Shown here: positions 26,735-39,187 of the stretch, piece after piece
How positions within the stretch are numbered: the first letter of the stretch is position 1
How the letters are laid out: each line of letters starts with the position of its first letter
NCBI RefSeq assembly: GCF_001421435.1
Contig: NZ_LMKA01000079.1
Coordinates: 22,117-86,116, forward strand
Origin: Chryseobacterium sp. Leaf201
Lineage (GTDB): Bacteria; Bacteroidota; Bacteroidia; Flavobacteriales; Weeksellaceae
Direction: 5' to 3'
DNA: 64,000 bases
Translations under genes and position numbers: made by a program
Notes under the pieces: generated by a model
Told to the model about the DNA's origin: nothing
Database searches by the model: none
What the model saw: only the letters and a program-made list of their open reading frames with translations

Positions 26735-26929
26735 CTATTTCAGTGCATAGAATTCTACTCCGTGATATTCATCATCGTAGGAATCTTTGTCAAAATGCCT
26801 GTAATAATCCGAGTAGGTATCGTTATACTTCTTATCTTTTTTATTCAATATCTTTTTGATTCCGATGATGCTTAATACTGCCAAAAGACCAACTCCCCCT
26901 GCCAGTAAAACTCCGACTTCTTTTTTCAT
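26735..26929 (-). CDS. Small single-TM protein (64 aa)
   Basis: One N-terminal transmembrane helix (VGVLLAGGVGLLAVLSIIGI), a basic stop-transfer segment (KKILNKKDKK), then an acidic Tyr/Asp-rich tail. It probably sits in the inner membrane with the charged tail in the cytoplasm. No family recognised. Confidence 0.6.
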   Translation of the reverse strand: MKKEVGVLLAGGVGLLAVLSIIGIKKILNKKDKKYNDTYSDYYRHFDKDSYDDEYHGVEFYALK

Positions 26930-27095
26930 ATTTCGTCTGATTTATTAATTTTTCTATTGCAAAAAGCATACCCAAAGGATGGCAGCTGTTATAAATTTTG
27001 TTAACACTTAACAGGCTCCGGTATAATCTCCTATATAAATACCGTCCCCTTATCGCTATGGTTTAATTATTGTACTTGAAAGAAAAAATAATATT

Positions 27096-27446
27096 ATGGA
27101 AGAAACAGGAAATATCGACAAAATGACCACATTAAGTCAGGTAATGACAAGACTGACACAAAGAGGGATCCACAGAGAATTCAGGATGAATGAAGACTGT
27201 GAAATGAAATTTGAAAATTCTGAAAAGAACTATCAGCCTGATGAAATGACCATCGTAAAAACCTACCGTTTCGAAGGACCGAGCAATCCGGATGACAATG
27301 CCGTTCTGTATGTAATTAAAGATACAGAAGGCAATCTGGGAATGATGATTGATTCTTACGGTGCAGGAAGTAATTATCCTAAGGAATTTGATGATTTCTT
27401 ACGTAAGATCCCCATTCTTGAAAACGAAGAATTTGATCTTGATTAA
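27096..27446 (+). CDS. Conserved small acidic protein (116 aa)
   Basis: Cytoplasmic, acidic, no membrane segment. The MTTLSQVMTRLTQRGIHREF start and the YRFEGPSNPDDNAVLYVIKD centre form a compact alpha/beta fold. Similar short flavobacterial proteins are sometimes labelled phosphoribosylpyrophosphate synthetase, but at 116 aa and without a PRPP loop I see no basis for that. Function unknown. Confidence 0.7.
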   Translation: MEETGNIDKMTTLSQVMTRLTQRGIHREFRMNEDCEMKFENSEKNYQPDEMTIVKTYRFEGPSNPDDNAVLYVIKDTEGNLGMMIDSYGAGSNYPKEFDDFLRKIPILENEEFDLD

Positions 27447-27452
27447 TATCTT

Positions 27453-27490
27453 AAACCCCGGAGCTATTTGCTTTCGGGGTTTTCTTTTTT
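27453..27490. terminator. Bidirectional terminator overlapping a gene end
   Basis: AAACCCCG / CGGGGTTT stem with T run on the plus strand. The minus-strand AsmA-like gene stops inside the loop (27464-27466). Confidence 0.8.
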
Positions 27491-30094
27491 CCCGAAGATG
27501 CCTTTCAGAAAAGGCTTTTTATTTTTATCTTCTTCAGTTTTTATCTCTGTTTTATCTGATGCAGCAGATGTTTTGCTATCTTTTCTTGCAGTATTGCCAT
27601 TATCCGGTGCTTTGGTTCCGCCGCCGATATTGATTCCGATAAGTGTTTTCTTCAATCCCTGCTCTATCCCTTTCCAGAATAAATTAAAAAATGATTTGGA
27701 AGGCTCCCTTTCCACATCTTCCACTTTCACATCTTCCGGAAGTTTTCCTGAATCTGATTTTACCAGCAGATTGGCAACAGCAGACAGCAGTCCTTTTTTC
27801 CCGCGGTTTTCTTTATCCAGAATGGTAACTTTCAGATCCTTGTGCCTGAGATTAAAATCTCCGTTCAGCCCTTTAGGACTCCCCTTGAAATTGAAGAGCA
27901 TCTCCTGGATCGTTCCTGTAGCGCTTACATGCAAGTAAGGACGGATGAAAGGATTAATGCCGCGTGCAGGAAGACCGGTTGTTTTCCCTGAAATATTAAA
28001 TACGTCGCGCCGATCTGCAACATCGAAATTCCAGTTTACGGTAAGTGGTGCCAAGTCCATAAATGAACAGTTGATCCTGATGTCAACTCTTGTAGGCTTC
28101 CCTTTCATTTTTGCTGAATTCAGGTTTTTAACATTCATATTAAAATTGCTGAACGTAAGTTTCCCCGGACCCGCACTCTCCGGAGTATCTTCTTCATATA
28201 CCAGTTTTGAATCTTTTAAAGTAAGCGTATTGACAACCATCGGAATTTTAATCGACCGGAGCAGTCCTGAATACAACGGCTTCTCCTTAGGATCATCATT
28301 GGGAATTTTACTCCTGAAAATATTGGCATCAGCAGACTGAATGGTTACCTGAGAAGCATTAATGGATTTCTGTTCTGAAAACAGATCCCAGGTTCCGGCG
28401 GCAGTAATCTGGCGGACTTTAATATCATAAAGGTCTTTCTCAACAGGAATCGCTTTGATAAACTGAGCCCTTGAAACCACGGGCCTCATTTCAAAATTGC
28501 TGATCAGGGCATTTTTTTCATCAAGCTTTAAAGAGCCGGCAGCCATCCTGTAAAACTGTGTTTTATAAAGGAAATTATTCGTAGTAAGAGTATAATTCTT
28601 AATATTTACCGCGATCCCTGAATTATCTTTTTTTGAAGTAAGGCGGATACCGTTAGCCGTAGCATTAAGTCCGCTAAAGCTCAATGGCTGGTTATCTTTA
28701 TCATAAGTAATATCCGAATTTTTTACAGTAACTTTTCTTACCGTAACCGGAAACTGTATTCCGCTGAGATCACCTTTTTTACTGTTTTTGGCATCGCCGG
28801 CTTCGATTGTTCCTTTTACCCTGTTTACCAGAATTTCATTGATATCAAGCCTGAGTTTTTTCTCGGCAAACTCCCATGTATTGATTGTAAATCCAATATG
28901 TTCCGCAGACAGATTCATAGCCGTTTTCCCTGCAGCAGTGCCATTAGGCACAACGGTAATCGCTTTCAGCTCGCCCTTTCTGGGATTTAAACTGAGACTT
29001 TTAATATTAAAATCCTGATGATCGGAATATAGAATATCGCTTCCTGAAATACTGAAATCTTTGTACCCTATCGGGATAAGCTCTTCGCGGGTATCCTTAT
29101 CAAATTTCAACTGATTAACATCTGCATTAATGTTCTTAGCGTATAAAAGCTTCTTTCCGTCAGGCTTCATGATCTGAACAACAGCATTGTTAAGCCTTAT
29201 ATCTTCAAGATTAAGCTCAAAATCAGAAGACTTTTTAATTTTTACGGGAGCTGCATTAGTAGTATATATTAAAAAATCCGGATCATAGAAATTAGCATGG
29301 GCAAGCGTTACCTTATTTTTTTTCAATACCAAATCTTTAAACTCCATCTTTTTGGCAGCAAACTGAAAAAGCGCTGTCTTTTTAGGATAATATTTTTTAA
29401 ACTGATCAAAAGTAAGTACCGGGACAAGCTGGAAATCACTAACTGACACCTGCCCGTTTGTAGTCTGTATGGAATTAATCCGTAAAGCATAGACATCATC
29501 AGGACGTATAAAGAAGTTCCGGCCTCTGATATTATAATTGTCAAAAACAACAGGCAGCTTATCTTCTACCCATTCTTCGGTCAGCTGCAGGTTTTCTACA
29601 TACAGATCAAGATCCTCCACGGATATGAACTTTTGTTTCGTATGCCTGAAAATACTGATGTTGCCTTTGTTGATCCTGATATTTTCAAACATAACCGGGT
29701 TTCTTTTTTTACCCGTTTTTGTCTCCACAGGTTTGGCCAGGATGATGTTCAGATCAGGTTTTGAGAGCAACAGATCAGATGAGTTGATCTGTTTGTTAAA
29801 AATTGCATCATAGATTCCGAAACGGCTGATCTTAAGGGTATCAATAGTTCCCTGCAGCCCTATAACATCAATATTCTGGGGATTTTTACTGTTAACAGTA
29901 ATACCTGTTGAGAGAATATTCCCGGACAGAAGGTCAACTTCCATCAGCTTATAGGAAACTTTGTAATCCGTATTATTCTTTATATATTTTGGAAGCTGGG
30001 TTTTAAGCCAGATATTCAGTCCGAAATTGGCCAGTAAGACCAGGATAAGCACAATTCCAAGACCGATGCATATCTTTTTAACCCATTTTTTCAT
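27464..30094 (-). CDS. AsmA-like/DUF748-type protein
   Basis: 876 aa. One N-terminal transmembrane helix (about residues 8-28), then a very long extracytoplasmic region of repeating beta strands with alternating NLDVKNL-type phrases. The C-terminal ~200 residues (GTIQEMLFNFKGSPKGLNG, DFNLRHKDLKVTIL, LLSAVANLLVKSDSG) resemble the AsmA C-terminal domain. AsmA-like proteins bridge inner and outer membranes and are linked to phospholipid transport; the assignment of that role here is inference. A Lys/Ser-rich tail ends the protein. Confidence 0.78.
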   Translation of the reverse strand: MKKWVKKICIGLGIVLILVLLANFGLNIWLKTQLPKYIKNNTDYKVSYKLMEVDLLSGNILSTGITVNSKNPQNIDVIGLQGTIDTLKISRFGIYDAIFNKQINSSDLLLSKPDLNIILAKPVETKTGKKRNPVMFENIRINKGNISIFRHTKQKFISVEDLDLYVENLQLTEEWVEDKLPVVFDNYNIRGRNFFIRPDDVYALRINSIQTTNGQVSVSDFQLVPVLTFDQFKKYYPKKTALFQFAAKKMEFKDLVLKKNKVTLAHANFYDPDFLIYTTNAAPVKIKKSSDFELNLEDIRLNNAVVQIMKPDGKKLLYAKNINADVNQLKFDKDTREELIPIGYKDFSISGSDILYSDHQDFNIKSLSLNPRKGELKAITVVPNGTAAGKTAMNLSAEHIGFTINTWEFAEKKLRLDINEILVNRVKGTIEAGDAKNSKKGDLSGIQFPVTVRKVTVKNSDITYDKDNQPLSFSGLNATANGIRLTSKKDNSGIAVNIKNYTLTTNNFLYKTQFYRMAAGSLKLDEKNALISNFEMRPVVSRAQFIKAIPVEKDLYDIKVRQITAAGTWDLFSEQKSINASQVTIQSADANIFRSKIPNDDPKEKPLYSGLLRSIKIPMVVNTLTLKDSKLVYEEDTPESAGPGKLTFSNFNMNVKNLNSAKMKGKPTRVDIRINCSFMDLAPLTVNWNFDVADRRDVFNISGKTTGLPARGINPFIRPYLHVSATGTIQEMLFNFKGSPKGLNGDFNLRHKDLKVTILDKENRGKKGLLSAVANLLVKSDSGKLPEDVKVEDVEREPSKSFFNLFWKGIEQGLKKTLIGINIGGGTKAPDNGNTARKDSKTSAASDKTEIKTEEDKNKKPFLKGIFGKKENPESK

Positions 30095-30123
30095 CCTGTG
30101 ATTTGATGTTAATACCGTTAGTT

Positions 30124-30915
30124 TTATAGTGTCAGTTCAATTACATATCCTTCATGTCCCCTTACATTAATAAATTCACCGCCGTCGAAGCCCAGATACT
30201 GCCCTTTAATCCCGGTCAGTTTCCCTGTAAATTCAGGCCTTTTATCCAGGGTAAATGAGGTTACTTTTTCAGGCTTTTCAAAAGGATAGTCGAACTTCCA
30301 TAGATTTTCGCCTTCACTGTAGAATTTCCGGAAATCTTCAGGGAAATATTCTCTTATTTTCTGCTGGAAATCGGCTAGGTCTATATCATCTTCCAGATCA
30401 TCTTTCAGCATTTTCTTCCAGCTTGTTTTATCGGGAACATGCTGTTTAAGAGCTACTTCTATCATGCCTGCTTCATACCGGTTTTCCGTTCTTGCGATAG
30501 GCAGAGCAAAAGTCGCGCCCTGATCAATCCACCGTGTAGGAATCTGCGTATTCCTGGTAACCCCTACTTTTACTTCTCCCGTGTAAGCCAGGTAAACAGT
30601 ATGGGGCTGCAGCTGAATGTGTTTTTCCACTTCCAGGTCACGCTCAGCAATTCCGAGATGTGCCGTGGAGAGTTCAGGACGGATGATGGTACCGCTTGCA
30701 TAAGGGCTTTCAAAAAAACAGTTTTTGCAGAACCCCATTCTGTAGACCGGCTTATCTTCCTGGCAGTTTACACACTGGAATCCGGTATGCTTTATCGTGA
30801 GTTCTTTCCCGAACAGTTCATTCATATGGATAAGATCCCCTGAAAGATTAAGGTAATACTGAATCGGCTCACCGTTGAAGCACGTCATTTTTAAAATTTG
30901 TCCCTGAAACTGCAT
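30124..30915 (-). CDS. DUF2797 family protein with Cys4 zinc-binding motif
   Basis: 263 aa. Residues ~48-66 hold CVNCQEDKPVYRMGFCKNC, a Cys4 zinc ribbon. The middle part, VYLAYTGEVKVGVTRN followed by PTRWIDQGA and a later conserved Glu (EAGMIEVALK), looks like a GIY-YIG-type endonuclease core. DUF2797 proteins are uncharacterised; the nuclease idea is my inference. Upstream of the AsmA-like gene on the same strand, 29 nt apart, so possibly co-transcribed. Confidence 0.8.
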   Translation of the reverse strand: MQFQGQILKMTCFNGEPIQYYLNLSGDLIHMNELFGKELTIKHTGFQCVNCQEDKPVYRMGFCKNCFFESPYASGTIIRPELSTAHLGIAERDLEVEKHIQLQPHTVYLAYTGEVKVGVTRNTQIPTRWIDQGATFALPIARTENRYEAGMIEVALKQHVPDKTSWKKMLKDDLEDDIDLADFQQKIREYFPEDFRKFYSEGENLWKFDYPFEKPEKVTSFTLDKRPEFTGKLTGIKGQYLGFDGGEFINVRGHEGYVIELTL

Positions 30916-30977
30916 ATTAATTTTATATTACTTTTTTAAGTAAATTTACTGATTATATTTTTCACGAAGTAAATTTA

Positions 30978-30985
30978 TATTTTTG
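30978..30985 (+). promoter_or_regulatory. -7 box of the epimerase gene
   Basis: TATTTTTG, a full TAnnTTTG match 19 nt before the ATG at 31005. Confidence 0.5.
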
Positions 30986-31004
30986 TGGGAAGAAAAACAT
31001 ACAG

Positions 31005-32027
31005 ATGAATTATCTTGTAACCGGCGGAAGCGGTTTTATTGGTTCCCACTTAGTTGAACAGTTGCTTAAAAAAGGACATTCTGTCATCAATATTGACAAT
31101 TTTGATAATTTCTATGATTATCGCATAAAGATTAAAAATACTTTAGATTCTGTTCAGCATTTTTCGGATTTTGAGTTTTCTGAAAAGGAGAAAGATATCC
31201 GGGAACTGGTTTCGCTTACAAAGTCTGACTCTTACTACCTGTATTACCAGGATATCCGTGATAAGAAGGGACTGGAAGAGATATTTAAAAGCCACAAGAT
31301 TGATTTAATTATCCATCTGGCAGCGCTTGCCGGGGTGCGCCCGTCTATTGAAAGGCCGCTGGATTATGAGGAAGTCAATATCCGCGGAACACAGAACCTT
31401 TGGGAACTGGGCAAGGATTTCCAGATTAAAAAATTTGTATGCGCTTCTTCTTCCAGTGTGTACGGGAATAACCAGAAAACACCATTTTCCGAGACCGATG
31501 CGGTAGACCACCCTATTTCCCCATATGCCGCCACGAAAAGATGCGGTGAAATTTTAGGCCATGTTTATCATCATCTCTATCATATGGATATGATCCAGCT
31601 GCGTTTTTTCACGGTATACGGCCCAAGGCAGAGGCCTGATCTGGCCATTCATAAATTCACGAAATTAATTTCGGAAAATCAGGAAATCCCCTTTTACGGC
31701 GACGGGACTACGGCAAGGGATTATACCTATATAGATGATATTATTGACGGGGTTACAAAATCCATCATCTACCTGGAAGAAAACTCAAAGGTCTACGAAA
31801 TCCTTAATCTCGGGGAAAACCAGGTCGTTGATTTAAACACCATGGTAGCTACCATAGAAAATACGCTGGGAAAATCTGCCATCCGGAAAAATCTGCCAAT
31901 GCAGCCCGGAGATGTACAGAAAACCAATGCCGATATTACAAAAGCCAGGACACTAATAGGCTACAAACCTGACACAAACTTCCAAAATGGCATAAAAAAA
32001 TTTGTGGAATGGTTTTTGAGAAAATGA
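31005..32027 (+). CDS. NAD-dependent epimerase, UDP-glucuronate 4-epimerase-like
   Basis: 340-aa extended short-chain dehydrogenase. GGSGFIGSHLVEQLL is the NAD-binding Gly-rich loop, IHLAALAGVRPSIERP the signature shared by UDP-glucuronate 4-epimerases, SSSVYG and YAATK (catalytic Tyr-x3-Lys) the active site, and MQPGDVQKTNADI the C-terminal substrate region. It probably interconverts UDP-glucuronate and UDP-galacturonate for envelope glycans. No other glycan gene is adjacent. Monocistronic with its own -7 box. Confidence 0.88.
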   Translation: MNYLVTGGSGFIGSHLVEQLLKKGHSVINIDNFDNFYDYRIKIKNTLDSVQHFSDFEFSEKEKDIRELVSLTKSDSYYLYYQDIRDKKGLEEIFKSHKIDLIIHLAALAGVRPSIERPLDYEEVNIRGTQNLWELGKDFQIKKFVCASSSSVYGNNQKTPFSETDAVDHPISPYAATKRCGEILGHVYHHLYHMDMIQLRFFTVYGPRQRPDLAIHKFTKLISENQEIPFYGDGTTARDYTYIDDIIDGVTKSIIYLEENSKVYEILNLGENQVVDLNTMVATIENTLGKSAIRKNLPMQPGDVQKTNADITKARTLIGYKPDTNFQNGIKKFVEWFLRK

Positions 32028-32142
32028 CAACAATCAGGCGGCCTTCACAGCTGTAACAGCAGCTCCGAAGGACAATGAATAAAAATTAATAAAAAGAATT
32101 GAAAATCAGGTATAAAAAAGCGCATCATATAAGCTATTTTTA

Positions 32143-32150
32143 TACTTTTG
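32143..32150 (+). promoter_or_regulatory. -7 box of the DUF2795 gene
   Basis: TACTTTTG, full TAnnTTTG match 17 nt before the ATG at 32168. Confidence 0.5.
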
Positions 32151-32167
32151 CAAAAAATTAAAAAATT

Positions 32168-32389
32168 ATGTACTGGACATTAGAATTAGCTTCATATTTA
32201 AGTGACGCACCATGGCCAATGACTAAGGCAGAGCTTATCGACTATGCAATCCGAACTGGTGCACCTATGGAAGTAGTGGAAAATCTTCAGGCGATTGAAG
32301 ATGAAGGGGAAATCTATGATGCGATCGATGAGATCTGGAGTGATTATCCTACGGACGAAGATTATCTTTGGAACGAAGACGAATATTAA
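32168..32389 (+). CDS. DUF2795 domain protein (73 aa)
   Basis: Acidic 73-aa protein: LSDAPWPMTKAELIDYAIRTGAP, then repeated Asp/Glu/Tyr (DEDYLWNEDEY) at the C-terminus. This is the short DUF2795 type widely conserved in Bacteroidota; function unknown. It is followed 124 nt later by secA, with its own -7 box. Confidence 0.8.
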   Translation: MYWTLELASYLSDAPWPMTKAELIDYAIRTGAPMEVVENLQAIEDEGEIYDAIDEIWSDYPTDEDYLWNEDEY

Positions 32390-32513
32390 TGGGAAGCAAT
32401 AAGCTTTAAGCCTCGCTTAGAGCTTTTTTGCCCTTTTCACATATCAAATTTACACGATAAGTGTTATTAAAAACGCTTAAAGGATACTATTTTAAGCATA
32501 AAGCAAAAAATTT

Positions 32514-35588
<3,075 letters not shown>

Positions 35589-35610
35589 GAAATAACAATT
35601 TCAATTATAT

Positions 35611-35645
35611 AAACCGCTCCAGCACAGTCTGGAGCGGTTTTTTGT
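35611..35645 (+). terminator. secA terminator
   Basis: AACCGCTCCAG / CTGGAGCGGTT stem with a 6-nt loop and T run. Confidence 0.9.
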
Positions 35646-35686
35646 TATTCACCGGATATTAATTGTATGATAAATATCAATTCATT

Positions 35687-35720
35687 AATTTATTTAGAAT
35701 AATTAAAAACAATATATTTG
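35687..35720 (+). promoter_or_regulatory. Promoter of the first TonB receptor, with a shared 24-bp element
   Basis: An AT-rich 24-bp element at 35687-35710 (core TTTAGAAT-A-ATTAAAAA, a partial palindrome) sits 2 nt before a -7 box TATATTTG (35713-35720). A 22/24 match in inverted orientation lies in the promoter at 41297-41320. It may be an iron-responsive operator. Confidence 0.5.
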
Positions 35721-35739
35721 CAAAAAAAAATTGCGTTTC

Positions 35740-37923
35740 ATGAAAAATGTACTGATCTGTGCCTCGCTGTTAGGTTCTATGCTGACTTTCGCACAGGAAA
35801 ATGATACTGTTAAAGCTAATATTGAAGAAGTTATTATTAATACGTATATCAAGAAAGACAGTGACTATTCAAACAAAATGCCTTTAAAGGCGATTGAAGA
35901 TCCACAGGTTTTTTCATCTATCAATAGAAATATTTTAGAAAATCAGGCAATTTTCACAATTGACGATGCGTATAGAAACGTTACGGGATTACAGAAAATG
36001 TGGACGGCAACAAGCAGAGCCGGTGACGGAGGATCTTTTGTCGTATTAAGAGGGTTTCCTTCCAACAACTCTTTAAGAAACGGATTGGTATCTCCTGTTA
36101 CCACAACAATAGACGCGATCAACATTGAAAGGCTTGAAGTATTAAAAGGACCTTCAGGAACTTTATACGGAAGCAATGTAGCATCTTATGGAGGTCTGAT
36201 CAATAGAATCACCAAGAAACCTTTTGAAAGCTTCGAAGGCCAGGTAAGCTTGATGGGTGGCAGTTATAATACCTACAGAGCGCAGGCTGATATAAATACA
36301 CCGCTTACGAAAGATAAAAAATTACTTTTCAGAATCAATACGGCTTATACCAACGAAGGAACATTCCAGAAAACCGATGCAAAAAACTCATATTTTGCTT
36401 TTACACCGTCGTTAACGTATAATCTGAACGACAGATTACAGTTTAATGTAGAATATGAAATGTTCAATACAAGAGCTGTTGGGGATCCTTTTTTCTTCTA
36501 CCTTTCACCGGCTTTAGGGGTTGATAATATGAAAGACCTGGAAAAGAAGGGATTGAATTATAAAGAATCCTACACCGGAGATGATCTTTACACGACAGCA
36601 AGGGTGAATAATATCTTCGGTCAGATTAATTATAAAATCAATGATAATATTAAGTCTTCTACAAACATCAATAGTTCTTCAAGTTACTCGGATGGTTTCG
36701 GACCTTACTTTTCTGTTGGTTTAGATGCTAATAATTCATTGACTGTTTCAAGATTCGACCAGGGAACAAGAGACAGCAGAAAAAAATATTTCCAGGCTCA
36801 GCAGAATTTTAATTTCGATTACACGTTCGGAAACGGAATGAGAAACAGAACCGTAGTAGGTTTTGATTATTTGAAGACAAAAGACAGGTCGCGTTATATT
36901 TATTTAACGGTGAGCGGTGCAGGCAGTTTTAACAACCCTGTTTCTGCAAATGGAGCAGATTATTCAGATTTCAACGGAACTGTATTAGGGAATCTTTACA
37001 ACAACCCTTCAAATATTGGTAACTTTGACAGTGACGCAGATATTAACACCTATAGCGGATACATTTCCAACGTTTTCACACCCGTTACAGGGCTTAATAT
37101 TGTGTTTGGGCTCCGTTATGAAAGCAACAATGCTAAAGAAGGTAAATATTTCATGTCTGTTGTTGAAGGGTACGATCAATCCGCATGGTCTCCTAAAGCA
37201 GGTTTAGTGTATCAGATCATTCCGGATAAATTCTCAGTTTTCGGAAACTATCAGAACAGTTTTAAAAGTAATGGATATTATACACAGGATTTCGCAGGGA
37301 GCATAGCACTGGCTGACCCTGAAAGAGCCAATCAGTTTGAAGGAGGTTTTAAAGCAAACCTTATCAACGGGAAAATTAATGCCTCGGTAAGTTACTATGA
37401 TATCAAAGTAAAGAACCTCTTAATTGGGACAGGACAGTTTACTCCTACGGGAACTTCTGTTCAGACTCAGGCTGGTGAAACGCACAGCAAAGGAGTTGAA
37501 TTGGAAGTAAATGCCTATTTAATTAAAGGCTTCTCCCTAATCGGGGGTATTGCTTACAATGATATAAAAGATGTAGCTTCAGGGTTAAGACCAAGTACAG
37601 GCGGATCGCCATGGTTAGGTAACTTTAATGCAAGTTACCAGTTCTTGGACGGAAGGCTTAAAGGTTTCGGAATTGGTGTCGGAGGAAATTATGCAAGTGA
37701 AAACAAGATCTTAAATCAATTAAATGCTGTAACCAGCAATATTGATAAATTCATACTTCCTACTTACTTTGTATTAAATGCCAACGCATTTTATGATGCG
37801 AAAAAATTCAGGATCGGGGTGAAAGTTGACAACTTTACCAATCAGCATTACTGGATAGGATATACAACTGCAAACCCACAAAAGCTTATCAATGCTTTGG
37901 GAACTGTTACTTACAAATTTTAA
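35740..37923 (+). CDS. TonB-dependent siderophore-type receptor
   Basis: 727-aa outer-membrane receptor from the ATG at 35740 (MKNVLICASLLG... signal peptide ending FAQ). The plug domain contains RGFPSNNSLRNG, INIERLEVLKGPSGTLYGS and GGLINRITKKP, typical of siderophore receptors; the rest is a 22-strand barrel ending in a C-terminal aromatic strand (GTVTYKF). It should import ferric chelates with TonB energy. First gene of a receptor-PepSY-receptor-PepSY cluster. Confidence 0.9.
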   Translation: MKNVLICASLLGSMLTFAQENDTVKANIEEVIINTYIKKDSDYSNKMPLKAIEDPQVFSSINRNILENQAIFTIDDAYRNVTGLQKMWTATSRAGDGGSFVVLRGFPSNNSLRNGLVSPVTTTIDAINIERLEVLKGPSGTLYGSNVASYGGLINRITKKPFESFEGQVSLMGGSYNTYRAQADINTPLTKDKKLLFRINTAYTNEGTFQKTDAKNSYFAFTPSLTYNLNDRLQFNVEYEMFNTRAVGDPFFFYLSPALGVDNMKDLEKKGLNYKESYTGDDLYTTARVNNIFGQINYKINDNIKSSTNINSSSSYSDGFGPYFSVGLDANNSLTVSRFDQGTRDSRKKYFQAQQNFNFDYTFGNGMRNRTVVGFDYLKTKDRSRYIYLTVSGAGSFNNPVSANGADYSDFNGTVLGNLYNNPSNIGNFDSDADINTYSGYISNVFTPVTGLNIVFGLRYESNNAKEGKYFMSVVEGYDQSAWSPKAGLVYQIIPDKFSVFGNYQNSFKSNGYYTQDFAGSIALADPERANQFEGGFKANLINGKINASVSYYDIKVKNLLIGTGQFTPTGTSVQTQAGETHSKGVELEVNAYLIKGFSLIGGIAYNDIKDVASGLRPSTGGSPWLGNFNASYQFLDGRLKGFGIGVGGNYASENKILNQLNAVTSNIDKFILPTYFVLNANAFYDAKKFRIGVKVDNFTNQHYWIGYTTANPQKLINALGTVTYKF

Positions 37924-37942
37924 CAATTGATAATTACAACTG

Positions 37943-37976
37943 CTATTCCTGAAAAATTTCAGGAATAGTTTATTTT
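37943..37976 (+). promoter_or_regulatory. Intercistronic stem-loop before the first PepSY gene
   Basis: Perfect 12-bp stem CTATTCCTGAAA / TTTCAGGAATAG followed by TTTATTTT, ending 10 nt before the ATG at 37979. The right arm includes the AGGAA that could serve as ribosome binding site. It could reduce expression of the PepSY gene relative to the receptor. Confidence 0.6.
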
Positions 37977-37978
37977 AA

Positions 37979-39187
37979 ATGAGAAAGAAGCATCATCACA
38001 AGAAGAAACCTTCTTTTATAAAAAAATGGTCTGCCAAACTGCATCTGTGGTTTGGCTTATCCGTTGGATGCATCATTTTTATTGTTTCCCTTACCGGAAC
38101 CATGTATGTTTTTAAAGATGAAATCCAGAATCAGCTGAGGAAAGATGCAGTCTATGTAAAAACTGAACCGGGTATCCACCAGCATCAGCCGCTTTCCATT
38201 GCAGTCCTTAAAGAAAAAGTTTCTCTGGAAACCCGGGAAGAATTTCCGGTCAGTTCAGTAGAAATTCCTTTGGACAGAAGCAAAACGTACAAGTTTCTTT
38301 ATTACGAAAAAGACAAACAGGCGTGGAACTATTTTGATGAGGTAAAAATCAATAAGCTGGTATATGTAAATCCGTACACCGGGCAGATCCGGGGGATTTA
38401 CAATGAAAAGTATGACCTCTTCCCTATCCTGAAGTCCATCCACTGGAGCCTGCTGTTAAAAGCAGACTGGGGAAAATATGTCGTGGGAATCCCGACCGTA
38501 TTGTTTATCATCATGCTGATCACCGGCATTATCCTGTGGTGGCCCAAAAATAAAAATGCCAGGAAAACACGCTTCGGCTTCGACTGGAAAAACGTAAAAA
38601 CATGGAAACGTAAAAACTATGACCTCCATAATGTATTGGGGTTTTATGTTTCATTTATTGCATTGTTGTTAAGCCTTTCAGGAATTTATTTCGCCTATCC
38701 GTGGGTGAAAAACGCATTCAATTTTACATTGTCCGGTTCAGCTGAGCTTCCAAGAGAAAAAGAAATTAAATCCCCGGATTCACTGCTGGCAAAAAACAGT
38801 TCGGTTTATGATCTCGCCGCCCGTCAGACCCAGGCCCTGTACCCGGGATCTTCAAGCTTCAGGATACCGCTGAACGGAAAAAATAAAAAAGGAAAAGAAT
38901 TAAAAAATATTCCGGTCACCGTCTATGGTGAAGACGGGAAATTTGCCGTAAGAAACCAACTGGCTTTCGATAAATATTCAGGGAAACTGCTGGTAAACAA
39001 ACCTCATCAGGAGCTCACTGCCGCAGAACAGTATGCCCACGCCAATTATGATATCCATACCGGTTCTTATTTCGGGCTGATTGGGAAGATCATCTGGTTT
39101 ATGGCAGGCTTACTCTGCACCTCATTGCCTGTAACCGGATTTTTGGTCTGGTGGGGGAAAAGAAAAAAACAAGGAAAAAAAATATAA
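37979..39187 (+). CDS. PepSY-associated TM helix protein (iron-uptake type)
   Basis: 402-aa inner-membrane protein with about four transmembrane helices (near residues 20-42, 155-180, 210-235 and 360-385) and PepSY-type domains in the large loops. LHLWFGLSVG, GIILWWPKNK, KNYDLHNVLGFY and the final LPVTGFLVWWGKRKK are typical of the FoxB/PiuB-like group next to siderophore receptors, some of which are proposed to reduce imported ferric siderophores. The His-rich N-terminus MRKKHHHKKKPS is shared with the copy at 41352. Its stop overlaps the next receptor's ATG by 1 nt. Confidence 0.87.
   Translation: MRKKHHHKKKPSFIKKWSAKLHLWFGLSVGCIIFIVSLTGTMYVFKDEIQNQLRKDAVYVKTEPGIHQHQPLSIAVLKEKVSLETREEFPVSSVEIPLDRSKTYKFLYYEKDKQAWNYFDEVKINKLVYVNPYTGQIRGIYNEKYDLFPILKSIHWSLLLKADWGKYVVGIPTVLFIIMLITGIILWWPKNKNARKTRFGFDWKNVKTWKRKNYDLHNVLGFYVSFIALLLSLSGIYFAYPWVKNAFNFTLSGSAELPREKEIKSPDSLLAKNSSVYDLAARQTQALYPGSSSFRIPLNGKNKKGKELKNIPVTVYGEDGKFAVRNQLAFDKYSGKLLVNKPHQELTAAEQYAHANYDIHTGSYFGLIGKIIWFMAGLLCTSLPVTGFLVWWGKRKKQGKKI

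Noticed and set aside
27096-27446. Label phosphoribosylpyrophosphate synthetase for the 116-aa protein
   Set aside because: Too short, and the PRPP-binding and ATP motifs of that enzyme are absent.
27468-29813. Several plus-strand open frames opposite the AsmA-like gene
   Set aside because: They lie wholly inside a clear 876-aa gene on the other strand, have no family features and no promoter of their own.
35669-35689. Classic Fur box (GATAATGATAATCATTATC) upstream of the first TonB receptor
   Set aside because: GATAAATATCAATTCATTAAT has only loose similarity; the repeated 24-bp element beside it is better supported.
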